From Patiria pectinifera (Eukaryota > Echinodermata > Asteroidea > Valvatida > Asterinidae): a stretch of DNA of 64,000 bases. The notes under the pieces are model-generated. The model worked only from the letters and a program-made list of their open reading frames with translations, had not been told where the DNA came from and made no database searches. Numbering within the stretch: position 1 is the stretch's first letter; every line of letters starts with the position of its first letter. Below are positions 24,977 through 35,050 of this stretch, one piece after another. The position numbers and the translations under genes were made by a program. Location of the stretch: NCBI GenBank assembly GCA_029964075.1, contig CM057144.1:15151281-15215280 (forward strand), written 5' to 3'.

Positions 24977-26862
24977 AGCCTTGGCAAAGGATATCAGCTT
25001 GTTGCCATACGAGCTTGTTCCCGCTACCGCACACCGCGCGCTCCGCGACACCATCACAAGTTGTGCTATACCGTTAGCCCCAACGATCCTTGCGTGTGCT
25101 TTGTATGCATGTACTTACGCCCCACACACACTTCCGCGTACAGTAAGTCGAGGCGGAAGATAGCCTTGACGCAACCTTGTATGCTGAATATGATAATTAG
25201 TACGCGCTATGGTAAATAGTCTTCTCTCATTGGATAACGGCTTACAAAAATAGGAATATTTATTAAATTGCATAATACATGTACGACCAAAGGTTTATAA
25301 AGGTTATATTATAAAAGGTTATTATAAAGGCCTGTGGTAACAATAATTATTGTAAAACACCCTCTTAAAATCTTAAATATGAGTAGAATAATATTTATAA
25401 AGTAACACACATAGTTTGGGTCAAAAATGAAATGAAAAGGATGAAAACAACCAACCTCGAAAACAATGTTCAAAAATTTTTCTTATGCCTTTAGCTGAGA
25501 AAACCTCAAAAATTATGTTTAAATTATTATCTGAAATCAATTTCTGTTTTAGCCTCTGAAGAACAACTTGCTAAGTTCGCAACGTCAGGCCACATTAATT
25601 TTTAGATTTATATATTTCAGGTCCATCCAGTCAGTAAGCAGTTTGCAGCAGTCTAGTTACTTTTTTTCAAGATAATTATTGGTTAAAGTGGTAGGAAATT
25701 GCCTCAGGTCACATCACAGAGCACCGAGAATCCAATTTTTTCGGGACCCTTATGTAGGCCCCGAACCCCACGCCTATAGCTCAGAATACCGATAGCTGAT
25801 TCAATGACTCCAACCTTGAAAACGATGTTCAGATAATTATCTTTTGCTAAAAAAATATCAGTTGAAGCATGGAGGAAAGTGGTAAGAAATTGCTTCAGAT
25901 CACACCACAGAACACCTAGAATCCAATTTTTTCGGGGCCCTTAAGCGGGCCCCGAACCCCCACGCCGTAAGGGCTTCGCGCTCGCATCAGTTCTGATCAA
26001 GGTATGTCCCCCCACTTTTGAGAAGCGATTGACGCCCCTACATGACGCCCCCCATGAAATGTTCCAGCCCCCTCCCCCAGCGCCCCCCCCCCATAAAATA
26101 CATATGTCGTACGTGTGAGATGTATGTTGCACATGGTACGAATTCAGGGAAAGTTTTTTTCACCATGTACCTGACAGTTTCGTCTATTTCCATCCCAAAG
26201 TCAATATAGCTCGTTTCTTGCAGTTAATTCATACGGGTGAGACATGACTTATAGATACGAGTTAACCTGCATTCGATTAATTGGGTACGATTTGACCTGG
26301 GTCCGAGTTGAGCTGTTCCCTACATTCGCTGTCTGCCGAATAGCACGGGCAGGTAGCGGCGTGATAATGTACGCTGTTGCACCGACAATTAACGTCGGCG
26401 GGCTGTCTTTTGTCCAATTCGCAATACATTGGAAATAGCATCATTTTGAACAATTGTTCACTCATACAGCGGCATATTTCATTTGTTTGTAATAAAACTG
26501 GAAAAAAGGTTTAATATGGGATTAAACATACATGTACGTGGTGTATACAGAAATTTGCGGGATCATGAATATGTATGTTGCGGGTCAAAGTTTACGGGCT
26601 TTGATTGGATTTCGTGTAATATATGCGCATCGGAAATTCTCGGCCGTTTTCGGTCGAAACTATAAAGAAACACATAAGGAATTCGCCACGGTTGCGTCAA
26701 GGCTATTTTCCGCCTCGACTTACTGTATTGCTGTTTGCGGACGTGTGTTCGGGGCGTACGTACATGCACACAGAGCACACGCAAGGGTCGTTGGGGCTAA
26801 CGGTATAGTACAACTTGTGGTTGTGTCGCGGCGCGCGCAAGCTGATAGCCTTGGTCAAGGCT
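24977..26862. repeat. Large inverted repeat, about 1.9 kb
   Basis: GC-rich arms at 24977-25176 and 26690-26862 are reverse complements over about 170-200 bases with small gaps; both include CCGTTAGCCCCAACGA (or its complement) and a GTCGAGGCGGAA block. The interior has no coding frame but contains local direct repeats (about 25687-25783 and 25890-25975). It could be a non-autonomous DNA transposon with long terminal inverted repeats, or two oppositely oriented copies of a shorter repeat. No target-site duplication resolved. Confidence 0.65.
25931..25956. repeat. Perfect 10-bp GC-rich hairpin
   Basis: Arms TTCGGGGCCC and GGGCCCCGAA around the loop TTAAGC. A diverged copy of the same hairpin lies at about 25739-25764 within the direct repeat. 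Possibly the end of a MITE. Confidence 0.6.
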
Positions 26863-26889
26863 ACTCACCCAAAGACTCTGTATCTTGAT

Positions 26890-27990
26890 TGACCTAGAGT
26901 GAGTCACATGGCATTCACTATTTTTGTTATCTTCACTCATAGGCAAATCAGAGTCAGGCTTACTTTTCAAATGGAGTCCAGCAACTATATGTATTAAAAA
27001 TGACTCCATTTTCGGAGTCAAACGACTCCGTTAAAGAGTCTCCATATTTACTCCTTTTCCAGAGTCACAATGACCCTCATAAGCTTTTTGGAAGAGTCAC
27101 TGTTGCGAGTTAACTGTGACCCTCCTCTGGGGCCAAGGTGACTATACTATAGGATTAAGGTGGCTCTCATATGGGGCTAAAGTGACTCTCCTATGGGGCT
27201 AAGGTGACTCTCCTATAGGGCTGGGCGAATCTCTCCAAGAGTCATAGTGGTTTTTCGAGTCAAGGCACGCTTTAAAATAACCAAATTACAGTCATGGGGA
27301 CTATTGCAAAACATTGTAGCAGCTTATTTAATGAAGTAAATTTACCTGCAAGGCAAACAATGCTACCCAGCAAAAACGATTACATTTTGACGTTTGTAAA
27401 GTCGATTTTTTACACGTCAAAATGTCGTCCCCTCATATTTAGGTATTTGTGACTGAGTGTGTCAAGCGGTTAAAAAAAAATCGTTCTTGAACATTGGCGC
27501 CGTGCCCAATACTTTATCTGGTTACTCGTAATTTGTAATGATTCCTGTTAAACTTAACTCACAAAACTTTTCAGAGCTTGACTCCCCGACCGAGCATAGC
27601 AAGCAACAAGAGTGGCAAGATGGCAGCCAGCATAGCTACGTAAGCTGGAGACCAGTAGTATCGATCTCAGTGTAAGAGAGTTAGTGACCAGACTACGGTA
27701 GCCGCAATCAACTACAACAAAAAAAAGAAACTTCACGAACCCGGTCATCAATGACTCTTGAAGGGGAGTCAAATTGAATTTGTATTATAGTCCACATTAC
27801 TCTTTTTAAGAGTAAGGGGCCATTTAATTTGTTTGACGAGTCATTTGACACCAACGATTTTTGGAGGGGAATCGAGGGCAATTTTAGGATTTTGGTCAAC
27901 CCCCCCCCCCCCCCATTCGCTGGCACAGATGTACACCACAGGTAAGGGGCCATTTGCTCTGTCTGACTAGTCATTTGACTCCGATTTGGC
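26890..27990. repeat. GAGTCA/TGACTC-rich stretch
   Basis: GAGTC or GACTC occurs about two dozen times in about 1.1 kb, in both orientations, some as inverted pairs (for example 27000-27045 and about 27750-27840). A poly-C tract sits at 27900-27914. May be a decayed element built from short repeats. Confidence 0.45.
27117..27226. repeat. 22-bp minisatellite, five copies
   Basis: Units start at 27117, 27139, 27161, 27183 and 27205, exactly 22 bp apart, with consensus TGACTCTCCTATGGGGCTAA plus GG. The third and fourth units differ at few positions. Confidence 0.85.
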
Positions 27991-29592
27991 TATGAGTGTT
28001 AATTGTGCCCGGCCGAAAGTACTATACCCGTAGGCATCAAAGTAGCTGTTTTAAACACGTACGTTTAAATGCGTTTAAATGGGTATAACAAATTCGTTTA
28101 AAATTGTTTAATGCGTTAAGAAATGTGTTTGAATGCTAAACTCGTATCCTTTTGACGCCACAAAATTAAACGTACTTAGTTTTTCGACAGAATCTCATTA
28201 CGCAGCAACTGACCAATCACAACTCACGACATTTATGTTCAAAAGAGTCATATTAAATCGTGGCGTTTGTCTACAATGCACTTTCTTAATGTGATATTAT
28301 TCAAACGAATCCTTGATTACATTTCGATTTTTTCCAACATAAGTGAAAAATCGCATTCAATCTCTTTTCGTATTAAAATATTGAAATTAATCATGTGGAA
28401 ATCATGACTTCATCATAGCGGGAATAACTTAATCTTAAGCTAAATCACGATAACTTCTAGTATACGTAGTGTGTCATACTAGTAGTTTAGGCCTATCGAA
28501 GTATTTGTATTGTACTTAAAGTAATGTGAAATAAGTTAAATTCCATTAATTTCTGGTTCCCACTTTTGCACATGATTCTGTAAATATGCAGTTACTTCCT
28601 GAAAACCTATAACATACAACCGACATTATTCAAAAGTCGTTTATATGCTAAACGTGTTATCAAGTGAACACGTCACAAATCTAAACATCTAAATGTAAAA
28701 TCTATAAACATGTCATGGGCTAAACACGTGGAAAAAAGTACCCGTAGCAACCAAAGTACTATCATTCGCTGGGGAATTCGCCAGAGTTGAAATGCGTTCA
28801 CTTTCGTGCCGAGTATGGACTGGCCTTCAAAGTTGTTTAATTTGATCAAACTTTGGTCCTGTGCCTGGTGAAGAGCTGAGTTCTTTGCCATATTTGGGAG
28901 GGGTATTCATGAACAACACTAGGCCTACGTAAAAGTAAAAGCTGTTATTATGAGATGCTATTATAAAAACAGGTCACTCTCGATACTGCCAACGCCTTCT
29001 GTTGGGAGTGACAGCCCAGCAGTTTGACCTGATTGGCAGTATTACACAATTTTTGGCTCAGAAAGGTTTTAAACCAGTAAACCAGGTTAGAGAAATATAA
29101 TACTCTCATGGGATATAACAGCTTTCACGTTAATAAAAAAAATGTAGTACATTATACATTACGTACATTTCTAAGACATATTATACAATACGTCGATATT
29201 TTATCTTATATTGGAAAATAACACAAACTTTTGAAAAGCGTTGTACTAACAGCACATACATGTAGATGCATCTAAAAATTGTTAATCAATAAGGTTTATC
29301 TTCTCAACAACGCCGACAAATATAAAATTAGCGTTTTTATCCTCTTTGCCAATGTAGTATTGCCAAATCGCACCAACCCTACACATTACCTGGGTCGGTG
29401 TTTCGGTGGACCTTGCGCTCGGGACATTGTCGGCATCCAGGGCCCTAGCCGGTTTTAAACGAACTTGTTAAAACCGGCCAAGTACATTTGTTTATTTCCT
29501 TAATATTGGCCTAAACAAAAAAAACTCGAGCATCGGGACTTTCATTTAACGTATATAGTTTACAGCAAGGAAGAAAAACTAATAAAACTCAC

Positions 29593-29631
29593 CCTTCTGT
29601 CTCCCGGAGAATCCACATTTGTTTCTGCCAT
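29593..29631 (-). CDS. RNF213: RNF213-like copy 1, start-codon exon
   Basis: ATG at 29631 in good context (AAAATGG) begins 13 codons (MAETNVDSPGDRR) and ends at the strong donor AGG|GTGAGT, phase 0. The exon starts at 29657 after acceptor TTATTCTACAG, so a 5' non-coding exon precedes it. Linking to the exon at 22510 rests on phase and order. An extra undetected exon in the 7-kb intron cannot be excluded. Confidence 0.6.
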
Positions 29632-29657
29632 TTTGATGTGTTGCACTGGTTGACACA

Positions 29658-30317
29658 CTGTAGAATAAAATAAAAGAGATCATTACAATTTTTTGTTGAA
29701 ATAATATCGCACACGACAAGTCATCACTTGTTACAAACTATACCATAGGAAGCTGCTTGAATTGAAAACATCAATTGCCATGAAACTGTCCGCCGCAGAA
29801 CTTGAAAGAGATCCGTCTTCGGTTTCTGTGCATTATAGGGTGGTGTGAATTAAAGTAAATTGGCGTATTGTCAAACGTTTTCTCCCATACGTGCTATTTC
29901 TGGAAAATTTCAGAGATTATCGAAACGATATAAAACCCTATTCTGTTGATGCCATTTTGTACCCCCAGAATGTTCATTCCAGCAAATCCAGAACATAAAT
30001 GGGATACCTTAGGGTGGATTTAACATTATTTGAAAACAGTTGCGCTTTTACTATTATATTTATTAATAGGCAGAATTCTGGATGTTTCCCTCATGTATAG
30101 CACTAACGTCATCTTTTCAAATGCGAAGTAAAAAAGTGAAAATAAAAATCAAACTTCAAAAGAAAACTAGTTTTAGGCCTTGTAAATAATAAGTTCACTC
30201 ATTAATATCTTAAGGATTCTTAAATTTCAATCGCAAAATTGTTATGCCAAAGTACTATTTTCTGAAAGAAATTGAAATTTTGACGGGGCAAGGCACGTGC
30301 AAGCCTCCGACGCTTAC
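29658..30317 (-). other. 5' UTR intron of RNF213-like copy 1
   Basis: 660 nt between donor AAG|GTAAGC at 30318/30317 and acceptor at 29658-29659. No other feature seen. Confidence 0.5.
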
Positions 30318-30670
30318 CTTGATTGACTAAGGTGTGGGCGGCTTGATTTAGTGAACGTGACTGTGACTTTGTTGCTGGTTACACGGCGGACACGTTGAGT
30401 AGGCTAGGCGGGAACACCAGTACCTCAACCCGACACCACACCTGTAGTAACAGCTTGGGGTTCCATGGTTGGCACTCAACAGCTCATGCGGTGTTCTTTG
30501 CTTTACCGTTACGATTGGACGGCAGGTCCTTTTGCTCCAACGTTGCTGGCTCGATCTTCACAGGACTCCACAAGCGATCCAAGCTTCAGCTAACGACTAG
30601 AGGTGAACTGGTTCCCGCTTCTGCATTTATATCTGGTAAACTTCCAGTGGGAGCCGGAGGTGAACCAGGC
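30318..30670 (-). promoter_or_regulatory. Predicted 5' non-coding exon and promoter region of RNF213-like copy 1
   Basis: A GC-richer island in AT-rich surroundings, ending at a near-consensus donor CAATCAAG|GTAAGC (exon end 30318). It fits as the leader exon for the acceptor at 29657. The transcription start is not fixed. It contains short upstream ATGs on the minus strand. No TATA box recognised. Confidence 0.45.
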
Positions 30671-31138
30671 TGATTAGCTTTTCATTTTTGATTCGACGTG
30701 ACGTGCACATGACCAGTCCTTCATTACAAAGCAGCTAGTAGGATTTGTAGATCCGCCCCTTTTATTTTTTAATGTTCATTTACAATATCCAATATCAAAT
30801 GAGCACAAAATATTGTAGTACTAATAAAAGTGCACACATACCTTTGATATATGCGGTCGGTTGTCACGCTCCGAGAGCGTGCACTACTTGCTTTATTCTA
30901 ATACTATCTGGGAATTCCCTATTTGTTAAAAATAATTTTGCACGTAGGCATTGTTCGTCGATTTACACGGAATTGGGGATGGTCTTGAATTTTCATCAAA
31001 GGTTGTGTAGAGAAAATCAGGCACGATTGTGGACTGATAACCGTCCTTTTCGGGCCTCGGCCTTAAACTCTCATTACTCTCAGCTCACCTCTTATTAGAC
31101 GTTTCCTCTATTTTTTGTTGTTGAAATTCTGCATATAC

Positions 31139-31604
31139 CCTTTATTACCCTTGGCACATACCCTTATGATTTTGATTCACCTCACGCCTCACTGCACAAT
31201 GGTCAATTGATCACAGCGACATTTTAGACTCTGTGACCAAGTTCCCTCCCTACCTAAATGAATTTTGCTGCTGTGTTACGTAAGCTGTTTAAAATTCTTA
31301 TGTTGTGAAAAGGGCCTGCAGTTTGGATTAGAATCATTTTGTCTGGCTAGCTAATCAGCCATCATGGCAAGACATCAGTTTAATGCTCATGGGCAAATGA
31401 TTCCAATCCAATACAACCACATCAGCTTTTATTTCACATTAGGTGGGATTTTGCACAGCTTACATAGCACAGAAGTGAAATTGAGTTTTACAAGGAACTT
31501 GGTCACAGTGTCCAAAATGTCGCTGTTATCAATTAAACATTGTGCAGTGAGGCGCGGGGGAAATTAAACAAAAATTATAAAGGTGTAGGGCAATGATAAG
31601 GAGC
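31139..31604. mobile_element. Foldback MITE, about 465 bp
   Basis: Strongly pairing arms at about 31184-31250 and 31487-31555 (inner motifs CCTCACTGCACAATG and CATTGTGCAGTGAGG, and GTGACCAAGTTCC with GGAACTTGGTCAC), with weaker pairing inward around 31440-31470 and outward to the stated ends. No coding capacity. Confidence 0.65.
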
Positions 31605-31715
31605 ATCTTCGCAATTAAAACTGTCAGAATTTACTTCTTGGTTTTGTATATTAAACCAAAAAAAATAACACAAAACTATTTTGGGACATACAGTATATAT
31701 TCATGTCTCTATACA

Positions 31716-32080
31716 CAGTGGCATGGCTGGGGAGGGGGGGGGGGGGGCTAATTTCCATTCATGTGCCCTTTTCACACCAGCGTTAAAAGCCCTAATATTT
31801 TCCACGAGTGCCCCACTTGTTTTGAATGAGCCCTTTTCCCGAACAAGTGCATTTTTTTTTTACAAAAAAAAAAGGCGCGCCCTTTTTGTGGCAGCGGCCT
31901 TGCGGGTGCCTTTTTAATAATTTCGCGCATGTGCCGCCCTGAAAGGCGCCATATATTGTCCGTTAGTATGCATAATCTTTCTGTTTTGAACAGCGCCCCT
32001 GACTGAAGATGGTACCAGAGAAAAAAAAAATGTGCAAGTGCCCTTTTCAAGAAATGTTTACCCCTCCCCCTAAAAAAAGA
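31716..32080. mobile_element. Probable hAT-type non-autonomous relic
   Basis: Starts with CAGTGGCATGGCTGGGGAGG, like the common CAGTGGCGTAGC ends of hAT MITEs, followed by G- and C-rich sequence with repeated GTGCCCTTTT motifs. The right end is not clearly matched. Confidence 0.35.
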
Positions 32081-33300
32081 CCTCGCGAAGCTCCTAAATA
32101 AACCACATTATATCTCGTGCATTTCCTCTAAAACACTGCTGCCCGACTGTAATTAATGTCCATGTAGCTGTCAGCATCGTATTGGACTTTATACGACCTT
32201 GCCATTTCCAGTTCTCTTTAGTTTGGAAATTCTCGTGCTGTCGGTCAGATAGTGACCACAACGACGTTCGAATATTTTCTTAGTTTCATATTTTTTTTCA
32301 CATTTCACACAACGTATAGTACAACATTTGCAAAGATTATAAAACAAAACTACCAAATTATCATAGAATATCTTCATGAACAGTTAGTAAATAACAGTCT
32401 AAAGCATCCTGTAAAATCATAGCATCTAGCGTGCTGTCATATAAAAAAAAAAGTTTTGTTGTATCAATTTCCAACGATGGTCGACCGACCAGCATTTGAA
32501 CAAATTCGCTTTTTTCAAAAACTGCCCCCAATTAATACCATATTAGTTAGTCCGCATTTTACTTTGCAATCGATAACACACCTACGAACGGGTACAAGCA
32601 AGCTAGATTGCTCCATATTAAGTTAGGTCAGGGAACCAGACAACAGTATAAAAAAAATAAAAAAAAATTGGAGGGGGGAGGGGTGTTTCCAGCATCTACG
32701 CACACAAAACTTCTAACAAGTCATTGTAACAATTTTTGCTGAAATATTTTAACCCCCAGGTCTATCAAAAACAAATGTTGTATATTCTCTTTTAAAAGGA
32801 ACACGTTTTGAATTAAGTATTGTTTTTCTTTCTTCTGATTTCATTTCAATGTACTTTAATACAGTTTTAAAATGTGTAACCTTTTTCGAGGGTATAAAAG
32901 TATAATTATAGTTGAGCAGAGGAAATTTTAATAAGGCCTATTATATTTCACATCAAATGGTTTTTGTTGCATTCCTTTTATTTATATTCATTGTTTTACT
33001 TGATACAAAAAAAAACACATGGCATTGAATGAAAATTTTTGTTTTACATAAATTGCAAGAAAAATGGCAGCGATCATCTATATTGAACCAAAAGATGTAG
33101 GCCCTAAGTGGTGTTATTTGAAATGTTTAAGATGTTTGAATTTGAAATCCACAACCTTGTGTTTTTTCTCACAAGTTATTAAGGATGTATAGCCGGACCA
33201 TTTTTCTTTTGAACAAATTTTTTAGAATTAAACTTTTATCGAATGCCTGTGTTCGTTCTTAATATTTAGTTGTCTTGTTCTTGTTTCATCCAGCACGCTC

Positions 33301-33906
33301 TTACAATCCCTTGGCGATCATGCCCTGTATTGTGGCAATAAGAGGGTTATAGTCCTCAGCATAGCCGGCAGATGACTTGCCAGCACTAAAGACACACCAC
33401 TTGCCTCTCTGCCTGGCCAACCAGCACATAACTATCGCCCGGTCCTGGTTCAGTTTCTTTATATAGTCCTCGCAGAGCATCTTGCCAGGGTTGGACTCCT
33501 CATGGCACCGCAGGCTAGGATTTGGGTACTTGGAGACTGTGGGAGATTTCCAAGCGCTTAGGGTGAAGAAAAGGTGAGTGATTGAACTTGGGAGGCTGTG
33601 AAGATCGATGTTGATTAAATGATGACCAGTTTGAGTTTCATCGTTCATCACATCGCCAGAATGCCGCATTGCAGGCTGGGATGTATGTTTGTAGTCGAGA
33701 ACGTCATCACATGTCTTCCCTTTAAAGATCAGCACACTTGCGTCGAGAGCATCCTTGCCACTTTCCGGATACCCCCAGCTCAGGTCGAAGACAACCTTGT
33801 CCAGACTAGCTGGCACCGAGTATAGAAGCCGCCGGACGTAGATGGTCATTTTAGGAGCAACCTGGTATGAGCCAAGGGTTGTCTTGGCATGTGATTCGGT
33901 GAATTC
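33301..33906 (-). CDS. Zinc finger-UBL-TerD protein, exon 3: end of UBL and TerD domain
   Basis: 606 nt, 201 residues plus TAA stop, after acceptor TTGAACAG|G. The first 27 residues finish the ubiquitin-like domain (TLGSYQVAPKMTIYVRRL corresponds to the last strands of ubiquitin). The rest is a TerD domain: VVFDLSWG, ALDASVLIF, MRHSGD with a following acidic ND-ET, INIDLHSLPSSITHLFFTLSAW, NPSLRCHE, IVMCWLARQRGKWCVFSAG and a final YNPLIATIQG, in the family order. In bacteria TerD proteins bind calcium and act in tellurite, phage and stress resistance; several of the acidic positions are kept here. No signal peptide, so probably cytosolic. Confidence 0.9.
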   Translation of the reverse strand, partial: EFTESHAKTTLGSYQVAPKMTIYVRRLLYSVPASLDKVVFDLSWGYPESGKDALDASVLIFKGKTCDDVLDYKHTSQPAMRHSGDVMNDETQTGHHLINIDLHSLPSSITHLFFTLSAWKSPTVSKYPNPSLRCHEESNPGKMLCEDYIKKLNQDRAIVMCWLARQRGKWCVFSAGKSSAGYAEDYNPLIATIQGMIAKGL

Positions 33907-34160
33907 CTGTTCAAATGAAATAATACAACAATGCAATAAGAAAACACAGAACCGATAGGCAACTTGTGAGAACATGGCTCCACATGAAATGTGATATACA
34001 TGTATAATTCTTTCGGGATGAGTACCAGAATGACACACGGTAGAATACATACATGTTTACACTAAGTCTATGGGTTAATCGTTTGGAATAATGCAGGTTG
34101 CACCTAGGCCAGAAAAGGAAAAAAAGACGATTTTGTAACTCGATTGGTGAGATAATTTAC

Positions 34161-34481
34161 CTCCATTTCTTTTCCATTGTAAATCAGCTGCTGGTTCTCC
34201 AGCGGCACCTTCAGTTTCTCTGTGACAATCTCCTTGAGCTCGGAGACTGTCATGGACGGGTTCAACTCCACACTGGTGCAGTCGCCGTTCAACATGGCCA
34301 TGCTGACGTAGCCTCTCTCGCCAGACGCCATCGCGGTGGTATGAGGGTCAAACGTGGGCTCGTACTCGGTAAAGAGGGCATCGAGTTCGCAGTAGCACTG
34401 TTTCAGACGACTGGAAGTTTTGCTGACTTTGTTCCCACACTGAGAACACTGCCCGTGCTGTTCAGCATGTGCTGTCACACA
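34161..34481 (-). CDS. Zinc finger-UBL-TerD protein, exon 2: second Cys pair and UBL
   Basis: 321 nt, 107 residues, between acceptor GCCATAG|T and donor GAG|GTAAAT. It opens with CVTAHAEQHGQCSQCG, completing a Cys/His-rich zinc-binding region begun in exon 1. A linker with another CYC follows, then the ubiquitin-like domain from YVSMAMLNGD to LIYNGKEME, matching ubiquitin's beta-grasp order (the LIFAGKQLE position is kept). There is no C-terminal Gly-Gly, so the UBL is an integral, non-conjugated domain. Confidence 0.88.
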
Positions 34482-34750
34482 CTATGGCAGAATATAAAAC
34501 CAATTTAAAAATTCACATGATGCAATGCAAAGTATTTTGCAACCATAATATAAAAACAGGTGGAACTAACTAGTTATAGACAAGTACATGTATGCCTGTT
34601 TTGTATATCACTCAATCTTTAAGTTCCCAACGTTTGAAAGGTTTTGCTTGAAGTCAGAACTTTGCAAGATACTTAACATGATGGTGCAATATTGCTGTAG
34701 GATAATAGCTTGGATATAATGACATGCATGAGAAACAACAGTAAAATTAC

Positions 34751-34849
34751 CCTCAGACAGTGCAGAATAGCGTGGTCACAGGATTCCCCCAAGGGCCACT
34801 GTGGGAACTCACAGGAGAGTTTCTGGACGCCGCAATTGCCACACTTCAT
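34751..34849 (-). CDS. Zinc finger-UBL-TerD protein, exon 1: start and Cys-rich N-terminus
   Basis: ATG at 34849 (context CACCATGA) begins 33 residues: MKCGNCGVQKLSC, then ESCDHAILHCLR, and donor AGG|GTAATT. Together with exon 2 the spacing is CxxC-x6-C ... CxH-x3-HC-x2-C ... CxxC, enough ligands for two zinc ions. Specific zinc-finger family not recognised. Confidence 0.8.
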
Positions 34850-35050
34850 GGTGGAAAATGTCCAATGATCTGATCAAAGACGGGAAACGTATTAGGCCAA
34901 AGCATTTACTTCCGGGGAATATAAGCTACGGCGAATTGTAGCGATCGGCGCGGGCCATGTACGCTTCAGTCGCACTTTCAAATGCGCATGTGCGACTCCT
35001 AAGGTTATGTGAATAGGTAATGAGACTGCCGATATTACACCGATGATGCG
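34850..35050 (-). promoter_or_regulatory. Probable promoter/5' UTR of the UBL-TerD gene
   Basis: Immediately upstream of the ATG the sequence becomes CpG-richer, with an NRF1-like site TGCGCATGTGCG at 34983-34994. No TATA box found; the start site is not fixed. Confidence 0.4.

Larger units (their letters stand above)
22511..29592 (-). other. First coding intron of RNF213-like copy 1 (7.1 kb, repeat-filled)
   Basis: Joins the 13-codon start exon to the N-terminal exon in phase 0. It holds a Gypsy fossil (23.9-24.6 kb), a long inverted repeat (25-26.9 kb), a 22-bp minisatellite and a GAGTCA-rich stretch (26.9-28.0 kb). In 22.6-23.9 kb and 28.0-29.59 kb I see only AT-rich sequence without genes. 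Confidence 0.55.
2766..30700 (-). other. RNF213: Gene model: RNF213/mysterin-like copy 1, whole span
   Basis: Minus-strand gene. Proposed coding exons in transcript order: 29631-29593, 22510-21461, 20597-20484, 18874-18794, 18082-16314, 15605-3959, 2849-2766, after a non-coding exon ending at 30318. The lengths (39, 1050, 114, 81, 1769, 11647, 84) sum to 14,784 nt, a multiple of three, giving about 4,927 aa, close to human RNF213 (about 5,200 aa). The phase-2 join from 16314 to 15605 restores the frame exactly (AA plus G gives Lys). The family is a giant dynein-like AAA+ ubiquitin ligase of the cytosol that sits on lipid droplets and coats intracellular pathogens. The big exons are certain; the three small ones are inferred from splice sites and phase. 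Confidence 0.75.
30671..33300. other. Intergenic, RNF213-like promoter side to TerD gene 3' end
   Basis: AT-rich; holds a foldback element at 31139-31604 and a probable hAT-type relic near 31716-32080. No gene seen. Poly-T/A-rich sequence after 33300 towards lower coordinates probably includes the TerD gene's 3' UTR. Confidence 0.5.
33301..34849 (-). other. Gene model: zinc finger-UBL-TerD protein, whole coding span
   Basis: Three coding exons (34849-34751, 34481-34161, 33906-33301), all phase 0, sum to 1,026 nt and 341 aa. The second splice falls inside the ubiquitin-like domain and joining restores the complete fold pattern, which independently supports the model. It lies between and on the same strand as two RNF213-like genes. 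Confidence 0.85.

Noticed and set aside
30580-30672. Possible coding exon with a PGSPPAPTG-like peptide
   Set aside because: Short, ends in a stop, and better explained as part of the 5' leader region; no family match.
33301-34849. Bacterial contamination or recent transfer carrying TerD
   Set aside because: The gene has three exons with proper splice sites, one cutting the UBL, in eukaryotic repeat-rich DNA.
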